Below, piece by piece: positions 41,188 through 50,759 of a stretch of 64,000 nt of DNA. Position 1 is the first letter of the stretch, and every line of letters begins with the position of its first letter. The DNA is taken from NCBI RefSeq assembly GCF_004114535.1, contig NZ_LBJC01000007.1, forward strand, positions 467,533 through 531,532, read 5' to 3'. Below the pieces are notes generated by a model. That model was given only the letters and a program-made list of their open reading frames with translations. It made no database searches and had not been told where the DNA came from. The stretch is from Bradyrhizobium nanningense. GTDB taxonomy: Bacteria; Pseudomonadota; Alphaproteobacteria; Rhizobiales; Xanthobacteraceae. A program made the translations under genes and the position numbers.

Positions 41188-42516
41188 TCAATTGCTGACC
41201 GCGTCGTCGCCGGAGGTCCTCACCTTGATGCCGTGCTCCTTGGCATAGGCGGCCGCCGACTTCTCGATGATCGGACGCAGGACGGCCCAGTCCGGCGCGA
41301 TCCAGCCCGAGACCACCTTCCATTTGCCGCCGTCCCACTGCTGGAACGTGACGCGGCCGTCGCCTTCGTGATTGTCCCAGGTGACGTTGATCGAATGGAA
41401 CAGGTCCTTGGCGCCGAGCGCCTCCACCCGCGCCGGATCGAGCTGCAGGTGCTCAAAACCCCAGCGCACTTCGTCACCGGCAGGGTACACTTGCCGAACT
41501 TCTTCTGTGCGATCCTGATCGCCTCGACATTGAGGATGCCGTTCACGATTCCCAGATTGTGGTAGACGCTGCCGATCCGCTTCTTGTCGTCGAGATTGCG
41601 CTCGCCGGCGCCGTAGACGGTCTTGATCACCTCCTGCAGCACCGGATATTGCTCACCGGAAGCCTGCGTGGTGATCGCGATATAGCCCTTGGCGGCGTCG
41701 CCGGCCGGGATCACGTCTTCCTCGGAAGTTGGACCAGACGTTGCCGATGATGTGGTCGGCGGGAAATCCGACCTTCTGCGCGGTCTTCAGCGCCACCGGG
41801 TTCATCACGCCCCAGTCGCGCAGCACCACATAATCGGGCTTCGCCCGCCGGATCGACAGCCATTGCGACTGCTGCTCGTTGCCAGGATGCGGCACCTCGA
41901 ACTGCTCCAGGCTGAACTGATACTTGTCCGCCAGGAGCTTATAGATCGGGATCGTCTCCTTGCCATAGGGCGAGCCGTGATAGAGCACAACGAGCTTCTT
42001 GCCCTTCAGCTTGTCGACCCCGCCCTCGCGGCTCGCAATGTAGTTCACGATTCCCGACATTTCGCTGTAGGGATTGAGCAGCAGCGGGAAGACATCGGGA
42101 AACACGCGGCCGTCGGTCGAATCGGTGCGGCCATGGTTGATGGTGATCAGTGGCACCTTGTCCTTGGTGATGCGATCGATCATGGCATAGGCGATGCCGA
42201 CCGACAGCGGATTCCAGGCGGCGACACGGGGCCGCCCCTTCAGCCGTTCATAGACCTCGACACCGCGCTCGACCTCGTATTGGGTCTCGCCCTCGTCCCA
42301 GGTCAGCTTGACGCCGCCATCGCGGATGTTGATCAAATTGAGATAGTCGATGAACCCGCCGAAGAAGCCGGTGCCGCCGGCGGCATAGGGGCCGACCCGA
42401 TAGCTTTGCAGGGGAAAGAACTGCTCGTCAGCCCGTGCCGCAGGCAGCCCGACCAGCACGGAAGCGACCGCCGCCGCGAACGCAAATTTCAGAACTCTCG
42501 ACTTGATCATCGTCAA
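41188..42516 (-). pseudogene. Branched-chain amino acid/amide ABC substrate-binding protein, frameshifted
   Basis: Sec signal KFAFAAAVASVLVGLPAARA, mature start DEQFFPLQSYRVGPYAAGGT, LivK-type fold through about 41730. There an indel shifts to AKGYIAITTQASGEQYPVL, and another near 41490 shifts to GDEVRWGFEHLQLDPARVEA, ending at 41188. The first two thirds are unbroken. Homologous binding proteins serve urea, short amides or branched amino acids. Confidence 0.87.
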
Positions 42517-42903
42517 CTTCTCCAGTGGTGCGAAATGTCATGTGGTGCGAATGGCGGCCTGCCGCGTGAGAACCGTCCAAGGTAGTCCCACAGCGCGATC
42601 AGGCCGCGCGGTTCGGCAATCAGGAATGCGATGATCAGCGCGCCGACCACGATGCGCTGGCGCATCTCCAGCACGCCCGAATCGAACACGCCGCCGAGTA
42701 GGGTCGCGCCGGTGCGTGACAGGATCAGCGGAAACACCACAATGAAGGCGGCGCCGAGAAACGCGCCGCGCAGCGAGGCCGCCGATGATGATGATGATGA
42801 ACAGGACCTGGAACGAGCGGTCGAGATTGAAGCCGGCCGGCTCGACCGTGCGCAGATACTCTGACGGCAGTGATCGGTCGACGGCCTCAAGAGACAGCCT
42901 CAT
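42513..42903 (-). pseudogene. livM: livM-like permease C-terminal remnant B
   Basis: FNLDRSFQVLFIIIIIGGL in one frame, then after an indel near 42780 SLRGAFLGAAFIVVFPLILS and a LivM C-terminus ending at 42513, overlapping the binding-protein start by 4 bp (ATGA), as in functional operons. Only about the last 130 of about 330 residues remain. Different from remnant A at 29371-30162, which also contains a C-terminus, so these are two separate permease genes. Confidence 0.85.
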
Positions 42904-43013
42904 GGCTGGAAGAGACCGTCGAAAGGCCGAACGCCCGGCGCGCCGTCACAAGGCATCGCCGGACGGGTGCGAGAACACGCTTTGCAGCGAGCAGTTTCCG
43001 GAGGCGAGTCGGT

Positions 43014-43220
43014 TCAGCCTACCCGGAGATCCTCAGCTGACATCTTACCCGAACGTCCGGCCTTGAGCTGATAACTTACCCGGGCCCCCTCTTCGAGAGT
43101 GGTGTAACCGGCCCTTTCGACGGCACCGATGTGCACGAAGACATCGGGACCTCCGTCCTCAGGCCTGATGAACCCATAACCTTTGGTCGAGTTGAACCAC
43201 TTCACAATACCCATTGCCAC
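43014..43220 (-). CDS. cspA: Cold-shock domain protein
   Basis: 68 residues, the full CspA length. RNP1 [12 protein letters not shown] and RNP2 VFVHIGAV are present and intact. CspA-type proteins bind single-stranded nucleic acids and melt RNA structure. The start is GTG 43220 (GGAG 8 bases before), or the in-frame ATG 43214. It stands alone between the decayed liv block and a gene-poor stretch and has a long unannotated 5' flank, as is usual for csp genes. Confidence 0.93.
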   Translation of the reverse strand: MAMGIVKWFNSTKGYGFIRPEDGGPDVFVHIGAVERAGYTTLEEGARVSYQLKAGRSGKMSAEDLRVG

Positions 43221-43947
43221 GGCGGCATCTCCATAGTGAGCCGTTGTGATCTAGCGAAGAGTCTCCCGGCCATCAAGATGGTCGGCAAGAGACGCCCTGC
43301 CTCGCTGCGCTGGTCACGTGCTCGTTTTTTATCGCGTGGTCTAGCTGCGGCCGCATTGTGCAAGCGACAAAGGCGGCCTGCCGTCGGCGACGTTTCGCCT
43401 CAAGGCTTCCGCCCGGATGACGTTTTGACCTTCGCTCCACTCGTCGCTCGCCACCGGCCTACAGAAGAGTTGCGGAGCCTCGAACATCCCACGCTCATCC
43501 AGAGCCGGCGGATGGTTTTCATCGACGTTGAGCAACAGGGCGGCCGTGAACTCCTTTGCGCAGCCTGGAGCAGGATTATCGATCCGGCATGCCTGCATGA
43601 AGCTACCTGACATGCTTTCTCAACCACGAATATGCTCGCAGGGCTGCGCTTTGGCTGTTCGTCTTCGGATGTCAGCCGCACGTCGCGCCCTGTCGAACGA
43701 ACGGGTTTGCTGAGACAATCCTCAAGGAAACGCATCTGGCAACTGACGCCCGCTCGTCTTGTTGTGCTTGGAAAGAGGAAGACCGCTCGCCACCGGCAAC
43801 TTGCGCATCTGACGAGCTTGATCGTGCCCGCCTGCAGAACCTCAGCTCTCTCGCCTTGGATTCGATGAATTCAGCTGAGCACCGTGAAGACGTTGAGATA
43901 ACCGATGGTCTCTATTTGTCTGCTTCGATCAGCCCGTTGACCGAATT
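43221..43947. other. Gene-poor stretch upstream of cspA
   Basis: About 730 bp with overlapping frames on both strands (for example 43341-43613 minus) that show no recognised domain or ribosome site. It probably includes the csp 5' untranslated region. Confidence 0.35.
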
Positions 43948-45975
43948 TTACTCAGAACAAAGCCGCCTCGATGCATAGGTGTATTCAAGGGCCAGTTGAC
44001 GCGCATATTCCATGAGATTGGTCGCGGTGCTGTGTCCCCCGTCGATGTTTTCGTAATAGACGTAAGGCTGGCCCAGCGCGGCGAGCTTCGCGGCAGCCTT
44101 GCGGCCGTGCGCTGGATGCACGCGGTCGTCCTTTGTGGAAGTAAAAATGAAGGGAACCGGATAGGTCTTGCCCGCCACCAGCTTCTGGTACGGCGAGTAG
44201 CCTTCGATCCTCGCACGCTGCTCGGCAATGGCGGGATCACCGTACTCGCCGATCCAGCCGGCGCCCGCGCCAAGGCTGGTGTATCGAAGCATGTCAAGCA
44301 GCGGCACCTGGATGATCGCCGCGTTGAAGAGTTCGGGACGTTGGGTGATCGCGGCGCCAACGAGCAGGCCGCCCTGGCTGCCGCCAATCACGCCCAGCCG
44401 GCGCGGACTTGTGATTTTCCGGCGGATCAGGTCCTCGGCAACGGCAATGAAATCATCCCATGTCGTGTGCTTCGTTGCCGTCTGGCCCGCTTGATGCCAT
44501 TGTGGGCCAAACTCGCCGCCCCCACGCAGGATCGCCACGACATAGGCATTGCCCTGTTCGAGCCATAGCCGCCCCACCGGTCCCAGATAAGAGGGCAGAA
44601 GCGAAGCCTGGAAACCGCCATAGCCATAAAGAAGTGTCGGGATCGTCCCGTCAAACCTTGCGTTCTTCGGCCGCACGAGAAAATAGGGAATTGACGTGCC
44701 ATCACGCGAAGTGGCTTCGAGCTGCTCCACGACATGGTTGGACGCATCGAAGGCAGCCGGTCTCGTCTTCAATTCCTCAAGGCTTTTGCTTTCGGGATCA
44801 AAATACCAGACTGAGGTTGGTCTGAGATAGCTCGAGACGGCGAACATCGCCTGGTCCGCTTCATGGGAGGTGGCTGACAGGCTGACATTTGCATGTTCCG
44901 GCAGCGGGATGGGCGTCGCCGACCAAGCTCCCTGATCGTACTTATAAGCGAACGCTTTGCTCTGAACGTTCTCAAGGATCGTCATGATCAACAAATTCTT
45001 TGTGACGCCTGACCCGCTCAGGGCCTGGCGGGGCCCAGGTTGAAAGACAAGCGAGCCTTTGGCGCGCAGCGGATCCTGCTTCCAGTCGTCGAGGTCATAC
45101 GAGATCACCGAGCCCGCCGTGAAGCGGTTGTCCTCGGACGGCGCCCAGTCCTCGTCAAGTTTCACAAGCAGACGGCCGCACGCGAGCGTGACGATCTCGG
45201 CCTTCTTCGGCAGATTGAGCTTGACGGGCCCATCGGGGCGGAAGACCACATACTCGGACTCGAATGAGCTGATTGCGCGGATCGCGCCGGTCGCATGAAT
45301 ATGACCCCCGATGTCACGGAGCACGAAGGGAGACGTACCACCGTCGGTGGGCTCGACACGAAAGATCTCACGAGCCTCACTGAGCGGCTGAGCGCGTTTG
45401 AGCTCCTTCACCACAAAGGGGTAGCCGGCCTTCGTCAAAGTCCCCTCACCCCAGTCCCGTGCAACAAGAAGTGTGTCACGATCGACCCAGCTGACGTGCT
45501 GCTTGCCCTCTGGGAGAGAAAAGCCTTCCGCAACGAAGGTTTTGGCGTCGCGGTCGAACTCTCGTATGGACACGGCATCCTTGCCGCCATCGGAAAGACT
45601 AATCAGGCAGAGGCTATCTTCAGGCGGAAGGCAGCTCGCACCTTGGAAGACCCAGTTCCTGTTCTCGGCGGCGGCCAAGGCGTCAACGTCGAGGATGGTT
45701 TCCCATTGTGGGTCTTTGCTACTATCGCTCTCACGCGTGGCGCGCCGCCAGATGCCGCGCACATGGTTCTCGTCCTGGCAGAAATTCTCCGAACCGCGCC
45801 CTTCCAATGGAACATCTGCGATCCGATCCTTGGCCTGCAGGATGGAGAGCGCCTGTTCAAAAAAGCGCGAATAGCGAGGATCTGACTGGAGTACCCCGAG
45901 CGTCTTCTCGTTCTCGGCGCGGGCCCAAGCCACTGCGTCTGGCCTTTCGATCTCCTCGCCAAAGGAATGGGTCAT
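43948..45975 (-). CDS. Prolyl oligopeptidase family serine peptidase (S9)
   Basis: 675 residues. N-terminal beta-propeller domain (about 60-415) and C-terminal alpha/beta hydrolase. The triad is visible: Ser in GVIGGSQGGLL, Asp in STKDDRVHP, His in IDGGHSTATN. LYGYGGFQASLLPSY and ILRGGGEFGPQWH are S9A hallmarks. The start MTHSFGEEIERPDAVAWARA lies a few residues inside the usual DPYLWLEE beginning, so the N-terminus is slightly short or the true start was lost; there is no strong ribosome site. It cleaves proline-containing peptides. Confidence 0.88.
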   Translation of the reverse strand: MTHSFGEEIERPDAVAWARAENEKTLGVLQSDPRYSRFFEQALSILQAKDRIADVPLEGRGSENFCQDENHVRGIWRRATRESDSSKDPQWETILDVDALAAAENRNWVFQGASCLPPEDSLCLISLSDGGKDAVSIREFDRDAKTFVAEGFSLPEGKQHVSWVDRDTLLVARDWGEGTLTKAGYPFVVKELKRAQPLSEAREIFRVEPTDGGTSPFVLRDIGGHIHATGAIRAISSFESEYVVFRPDGPVKLNLPKKAEIVTLACGRLLVKLDEDWAPSEDNRFTAGSVISYDLDDWKQDPLRAKGSLVFQPGPRQALSGSGVTKNLLIMTILENVQSKAFAYKYDQGAWSATPIPLPEHANVSLSATSHEADQAMFAVSSYLRPTSVWYFDPESKSLEELKTRPAAFDASNHVVEQLEATSRDGTSIPYFLVRPKNARFDGTIPTLLYGYGGFQASLLPSYLGPVGRLWLEQGNAYVVAILRGGGEFGPQWHQAGQTATKHTTWDDFIAVAEDLIRRKITSPRRLGVIGGSQGGLLVGAAITQRPELFNAAIIQVPLLDMLRYTSLGAGAGWIGEYGDPAIAEQRARIEGYSPYQKLVAGKTYPVPFIFTSTKDDRVHPAHGRKAAAKLAALGQPYVYYENIDGGHSTATNLMEYARQLALEYTYASRRLCSE

Positions 45976-47746
45976 CAGTCACCGTTCCGTTCGCTCCTGT
46001 GAAAACCCCCGTGGAAGTGAAGCGGGATTCGAAAGCAGCGTGGCGGACAAGAGTGATGTTTTCATGGACTTGCTCCGGCGAAGGTCGAGCGGCCAGGCTG
46101 CCGGCCCCTAACGCGTCAAGCAGAAGCGGCGGAGAGCACGCAAGCGCATGACATAGCGCGGCTTGCGCTATGTCGCGGGTCGTTCACTGCAAGCTGCGTG
46201 CCGGCTGAAAAGTGCAAGTTTCAGCCGTTCGGAGCTGCACGACCCTGTTCGGTTGTCGACATTGGTTGCCAAGCGGATATCTCAGCGTGTCGGCGGCCAC
46301 CGCCTGCGAGACAGCGCCAGCGTTTTTGATCTTCAGTGGCAAAAACCCGGGCCGCAGCGATGCTGCTTTCCTCCGCATAAGAGCTTGTTCCTTCACGCTG
46401 GCGTCACCGGGCAGACTTGTCGACGGGCATCATCCCCACGAAGAGCAGCGCATTGATCAGCAGCCAGGTCAATATCGGGCAAGGGTGGTATGCATGGCGA
46501 CCTCCGACTCGTTGACTGCAAGCGTTGCCGATTTTGACGAGCTTTTTCCTCGCGAAACCCACTAGTCACGGCGAAAGATCGGTTCGTTGACTGATTGCCG
46601 AGATGATTGCGCTCGAGACGAGGAAAATAAAAGCGCCTAGAAACGGTCTACGTTGCAACACGTCTTGAGATTGAGCCAACAATCAACAACAGGTACAATC
46701 GCCAGATCAGGTTCTTCGGCGGGGCCGCCTGCTTCGGCATCGCGACGGTACGATATAGACGGCCATCATAGGGCTCCTGGCTCGTGCGCGCGTGGCGCAT
46801 CAGCGCGCATCCGATACGAGGTAGAAACCTGCAGAGAAGCTTCTTTCAGGCAGCCGCGGCTACGACTTTGGCTCTATCAGGTGCGGCCCTGTGCGGGGAT
46901 ACAATCCCCTTCCATGACATGCCCCTTTCATACCGTGAGGAGGATACCTCCGATGTGGTCGGCTTGATGCTCTGCCGGCGGCACAAACAATGCTGCCGGC
47001 TCCCCACTATGCGACAGCGAAATTGCAGCTCGAATGTTTGACCAGTTTAACGGGGGCGTGCGTCGTTAATGGCTCTGTACGAGTCGTGTCCACCTCGCGG
47101 AGATGTATATGAGCTGTGTTGCGCGCCTCGAATCCTTCTCAACGCCCTCCCGATACTGCCAAGTTTCGAAATCATCGATGACGCCCTCTGGTGGTGGTCC
47201 AACTCAGTCAGATCGACTTCGGGTCACCTGCCTCTTCAGAAACACTCGGATCGCTCCGCCGCAAACATATCCAACTTATGACTCGAATCCTCTAGATTAT
47301 CGAGAAACGCAACCTTCGCATTACCGGTCCGCGAAAGGGTAGTGCTACGCTTGTGAGGATCGCCCGCACTTGGTTGAGCGCGCAAAGCGCTAGCGTATGG
47401 TGCAACGTCTACCAGACGCACGCTTTTGGAACTGGGTTTACGAACTATCACCACCGTCTTCGTGTGCGGCCTAGGCCATCTAGCCCCCCCCGTTCGGATG
47501 AGCACGACTTCAGTAGCTAAGCCGCTACGATCACCTCTCTTTCTTGCGACACGCATACGGCCGCCGCGTCCGCAGCAAGGCGGGACGGACCGATCACAAC
47601 GTCGACATAGGGATCCGACCCGCGGTCGAGCTTTCAAGAGTGTTATGCGCCGGTGATCTTACCTCGCCTAGTGGTCCACGGCGCCCCGTGACAATCGGCG
47701 ACGAAATAGAAGCGCGCCCTCTTCAGCGGCAACGGAACTGCGGCCG
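45976..47746. other. Gene-poor stretch, about 1.8 kb
   Basis: I could not support any gene here. A minus-strand frame (47236-47637) ends with GNAKVAFLDNLEDSSHKLD, which looks protein-like, but the rest does not. Other frames are short. It probably consists of decayed sequence. A 10-bp hairpin lies at 46150-46174. Confidence 0.4.
46150..46174. repeat. Perfect hairpin GACATAGCGC / GCGCTATGTC
   Basis: 10-bp perfect inverted repeat with a 5-base loop, about 175 bp upstream of the S9 peptidase start. No T-tract follows. It may be an attenuator, a former terminator or an unrelated palindrome. Confidence 0.55.
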
Positions 47747-48013
47747 TTAGTCAAGAAGACCCAGACGTAGCGCCTTGACGACGCACTGGGTCCGGCTGGT
47801 CGTTTCCAGCTTTCGCATCGCATTCTTGATATGAAAGTTGACGGTGTTATAGCTCACGCCCAGGATGACTGCGATGACCCAGGATGACTTCCCCTTCTCC
47901 ACCCATCGCAAACACTGTCTTTCCCGTTCCGACAGCACAACTTCTAGCACATCCGCCACGAATTTCTCCTGGAGCCGAGAGGACAAGAACGAGATCAGCA
48001 AGTGCCATGCCAC
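47747..48013 (-). pseudogene. LuxR-type DNA-binding domain remnant
   Basis: 88 codons. LSERERQCLRWVEKGKSSWV and VSYNTVNFHIKNAMRKLETT are the GerE-type HTH of quorum-sensing LuxR proteins, with the C-terminal AMRKL typical of TraR/BjaR-like regulators. There is no autoinducer-binding domain: an in-frame TGA sits directly before the GTG at 48013 and the 5' region has no matching frame. So this is a truncated LuxR. A solo DNA-binding product is possible but lacks a good ribosome site. Confidence 0.75.
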
Positions 48014-48111
48014 TCAGTGGCACACGCAAACTCTCGCGGCAGGAGAGGCTCTTGGGAGATCGCCGGTCCGTTCTCGGGAGACTACCATCGAACTGCAGCC
48101 TCTCGACGGGA

Positions 48112-48129
48112 TTGCGACATATGTCGCAA
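48112..48129. promoter_or_regulatory. 18-bp perfect palindrome, lux/tra-box-like
   Basis: TTGCGACATATGTCGCAA, a perfect 18-bp inverted repeat, lies about 100 bp upstream of the LuxR-type remnant. 18 bp is the size of tra boxes and near that of lux boxes bound by LuxR dimers. The sequence itself matches no consensus I know. The regulator may be this remnant's intact relative elsewhere. Confidence 0.5.
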
Positions 48130-48486
48130 CGCAATAGCAGCCTTTACGACAATCGTAGCAGTCGATATTTCAATATCTGTATGAGCTGGATATCACCCTT
48201 TGACTAGACGCTCCTCCCGCCAGGGCTGAATGCTCTGTGAAGGGCCGTTAGCACGCGGCTCGCGAGCCCAGATCTTTCATTTGCACCAAAGCTCTCCTTT
48301 CCAGCGTGTCGGTCGACGCTCATCCGACCATGACGACAGGCTAGCGTTCGGCGCCACCCCTATGGCGATCATGCTAGCTTTTACGCGCCATTAAACTACC
48401 AACGCTGGTCATTGATCGACTTCACGACAAAACGATATGAACAGTGAAATTTGCGCCAATCGAGGAACGGCCTCCAGGATTTAGGC
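48130..48486. other. Flank of the pepM gene
   Basis: About 350 bp with no supported gene. It includes the likely promoter region of the phosphoenolpyruvate-mutase gene. An AT-rich block with GATAT-TTCA-ATATC (about 48161-48173) is the only small dyad seen. Confidence 0.35.
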
Positions 48487-49413
48487 ATGCAGTATCAACC
48501 ACAAGCCGTTCGGCCTACCGCAGGTCGTCAATGCACACAGCCGTCGCCAGTCGAAATGCTTCGCGCCCAGGTGTGCTCGAATGATGATCTGTCGTTTCTG
48601 ATGGAAGCGCATGATGGCCTGTCTGCCACGATCGCCCAGCGCTCGGGATTCAAAGGGCTCTGGGCCTCTGGTCTGTCGATTGCCAGTTCGCTCGGCTATC
48701 GCGATGCCAATGAAGCTTCATGGACCCAGCTCGTCCAGAGCGTCGAACGCATAGTGGACTCAACCAAGCTACCTGTGCTCGTTGACGGTGACGGGGGCTT
48801 CGGCAATTTCAACAATGCTCGCCTCCTCGCACGCAAACTTCATCAGGCTGGCGCGGCGGGCGTCTCGCTTGAGGACAGCTGCTTCCCGAAGCTGAACTCG
48901 CTCATTGGTGAGCGGCATCCGCTCGCCGATATCGATGAATTCTCAGGTCGTCTGCGGGCCGTGAAGGACACGGTCGCTGAACACGTTGTTCTCGTGGCTA
49001 GGATCGAAGCGCTGATCGCTGGACATGGATTGAATGAAGCCATCTTGCGTGCTCATGCCTATGCCGAGGCAGGCGCCGATGCAATCTTGATTCACTCGCG
49101 AAAAAGTACCGCTTACGAAATACTTTCGTTTGTCAGCGAGTGGCGGAACCGGCTACCCGTTGTGATTGTTCCGACTACTTACTATCGAACACCAGTGTCA
49201 ACCTTTCGTGATGCGGGGATCTCCACGGTCGTCTGGGCCAATCACTCCTTGCGAGCTGCGGCAGCTGCAATGCGGCGCGTCTGCGATAGCATCGCAGCTC
49301 AAGAGGGCGTTGCGGGCATTGAATCCCATATCGCCCCGCTCAGTGAAATATTCGAGCTTCTGAGGTATGACGAGCTCGCCGCGGCCGAAAAGCGATATCT
49401 GCAGCCTCGCTAG
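48487..49413 (+). CDS. pepM: Phosphoenolpyruvate mutase (PepM) with altered signature
   Basis: 308 residues from ATG 48487 (AGGA 8 bases before). PepM rearranges phosphoenolpyruvate to phosphonopyruvate, the C-P bond-forming step of nearly all phosphonate biosynthesis. Compared from memory with the mussel enzyme, long identities are seen (LMEAHDGLSA, NEASWTQ, NFNNAR, VVIVPTTYY, VWANHSLRA). Active-site residues Asp73, Asp100, Asp102, Glu129, Lys135, Asn137, Arg172 and His203 are kept. The diagnostic EDK motif reads EDS (Ser131 replaces Lys), followed by the retained NS. Isocitrate-lyase superfamily alternatives (PEP phosphonopyruvate hydrolase) are less likely. Confidence 0.85.
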   Translation: MQYQPQAVRPTAGRQCTQPSPVEMLRAQVCSNDDLSFLMEAHDGLSATIAQRSGFKGLWASGLSIASSLGYRDANEASWTQLVQSVERIVDSTKLPVLVDGDGGFGNFNNARLLARKLHQAGAAGVSLEDSCFPKLNSLIGERHPLADIDEFSGRLRAVKDTVAEHVVLVARIEALIAGHGLNEAILRAHAYAEAGADAILIHSRKSTAYEILSFVSEWRNRLPVVIVPTTYYRTPVSTFRDAGISTVVWANHSLRAAAAAMRRVCDSIAAQEGVAGIESHIAPLSEIFELLRYDELAAAEKRYLQPR

Positions 49414-49721
49414 TCCATGCTGAGCGGGTTTATCACATAACGTCCCTTTCTTCGAAAGTCCTCCGATGTGTCCTCTCGGCGGTCTCGCTCTAAGTGTCAA
49501 CCAACAGGCAGTCGACCCATAATGCCGGAGAAGCTTTGCACAGCACGAAACAGCTTCCCCTCGCCAGGTGGTAGGCAATCCACACAGCGGATGATGCACG
49601 TGGGCGACGACCAAGCCCTTTCGATCCGGCACGATCTAGACAGGTCTGCGGTGCCGAACGGCAGAACAGGACGCTCGCGATGCTCACGGAGTTAGGCTCG
49701 GGATTAAAGAAAGCGAATGAA
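49414..49721. other. Spacer between pepM and nucleotidyltransferase genes
   Basis: About 300 bp without a supported gene. The two genes run in the same direction but the gap suggests separate or weakly coupled transcription. Confidence 0.4.
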
Positions 49722-50492
49722 ATGCCAGTGAATGCTCCCAAGAATGCTCTCATTCTTGCCGCTGGCGTTGGCTCTCGTCTGCGGCCGCTAACGGATCTAA
49801 CCCCGAAATCCCTTGTCCAAGTTAACGGCACTCCCATCCTGCACAACGCGCTACATAACCTTGACCGTGTCGGCGTCGAACAGGTAACGATTGTTGTCGG
49901 GTATGGCAAAGAGGCGATCAAAGATAGCTGCGGTGGCCGCTTTGCCAGGGTTGACGTCAAATATGTCGAATCCTCCGTTTACGATCGTACTGGCAGCGCC
50001 TATTCGCTATGGCTGGCGCGAGACGCTCTGCTTTCCGGAGACTGCTTCCTTCTTGAGGGCGACGTCTTCTTCGAGGAAAATGTATTGCGGCAGCTGCTCA
50101 TCAGTGAAGCGCCCGACGCGGCTGCTGTCGCTCCCTTCGATGAGGTGATGCAGGGATCAGCGGTCCTGTTGTCGGATCTTGGCTTCATTTCAGAATTTCG
50201 TTTGAAACAAACAGCGAAAAATCTCATCGCGGATGACCGGCCTCTTTACAAGACGATGAATCTGTTACGGCTGTCCGCATCTACTCTGCGGACAGAGCTC
50301 GTTCCGGCCCTAGACGATATGATCAAGGCCGGCGCTACCCGGGCCTACACTGAAGAGCTTCTTTCCTATCTCGTGGAAACACAAGGCCTGCAGCTTGCTG
50401 CGGTGAGATGCGATGACCTCAGGTGGTACGAAATCGATGACGCGGAAGATCTGCGTATCGCCGAGCGCATCTTCGCAAAAGCTGACGTCTGA
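49722..50492 (+). CDS. NTP transferase, PntC/LicC-type sugar-phosphate/phosphonate cytidylyltransferase-like
   Basis: 256 residues from ATG 49722; an upstream ATG at 49680 would add 14. Nucleotidyltransferase signature ALILAAGVGSRLRPLTDLTP, acceptor Lys in PKSLVQVNGTPIL, and the metal Asp in FLLEGDVFFEE. Short, single-domain members of this type include LicC (phosphocholine) and PntC (2-aminoethylphosphonate) cytidylyltransferases, both activating a phospho or phosphono head group with CTP. Next to pepM this supports activation of a phosphonate. The substrate is inferred; sugar-1-phosphate is not excluded. Confidence 0.75.
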   Translation: MPVNAPKNALILAAGVGSRLRPLTDLTPKSLVQVNGTPILHNALHNLDRVGVEQVTIVVGYGKEAIKDSCGGRFARVDVKYVESSVYDRTGSAYSLWLARDALLSGDCFLLEGDVFFEENVLRQLLISEAPDAAAVAPFDEVMQGSAVLLSDLGFISEFRLKQTAKNLIADDRPLYKTMNLLRLSASTLRTELVPALDDMIKAGATRAYTEELLSYLVETQGLQLAAVRCDDLRWYEIDDAEDLRIAERIFAKADV

Positions 50493-50759
50493 TCCAACCG
50501 CGCAGGGGCGAGGTTCACAACGATCACGGAAGGTTTGACGCTGCGCCTCTTCACGACATGCGCGGCTGCCTCTAATATCGGCGCGATGCCAAAACCCGCA
50601 AGCTTGATGGGAGCCGCAACCAACGCGGCCGCCTATTGCCTCAGCAAAACGCGAGCGGCTCGTCCGGGCATGAACCGTGAAACACACCCCCACAAGGGAG
50701 GTGGTAGCGAAATAATTATTGCGCTCCCAGCCGCTTCGACCGCAGGAATGGGATGGGAC

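Noticed and set aside
43341..43613. A 90-codon minus-strand frame
   Set aside because: Overlaps longer frames on the other strand, no domain, no ribosome site.
47236..47637. A 133-codon minus-strand frame ending with GNAKVAFLDN
   Set aside because: Only the end looks protein-like; the first half is Arg/Cys-rich and there is no start signal. Kept as part of the gene-poor stretch.
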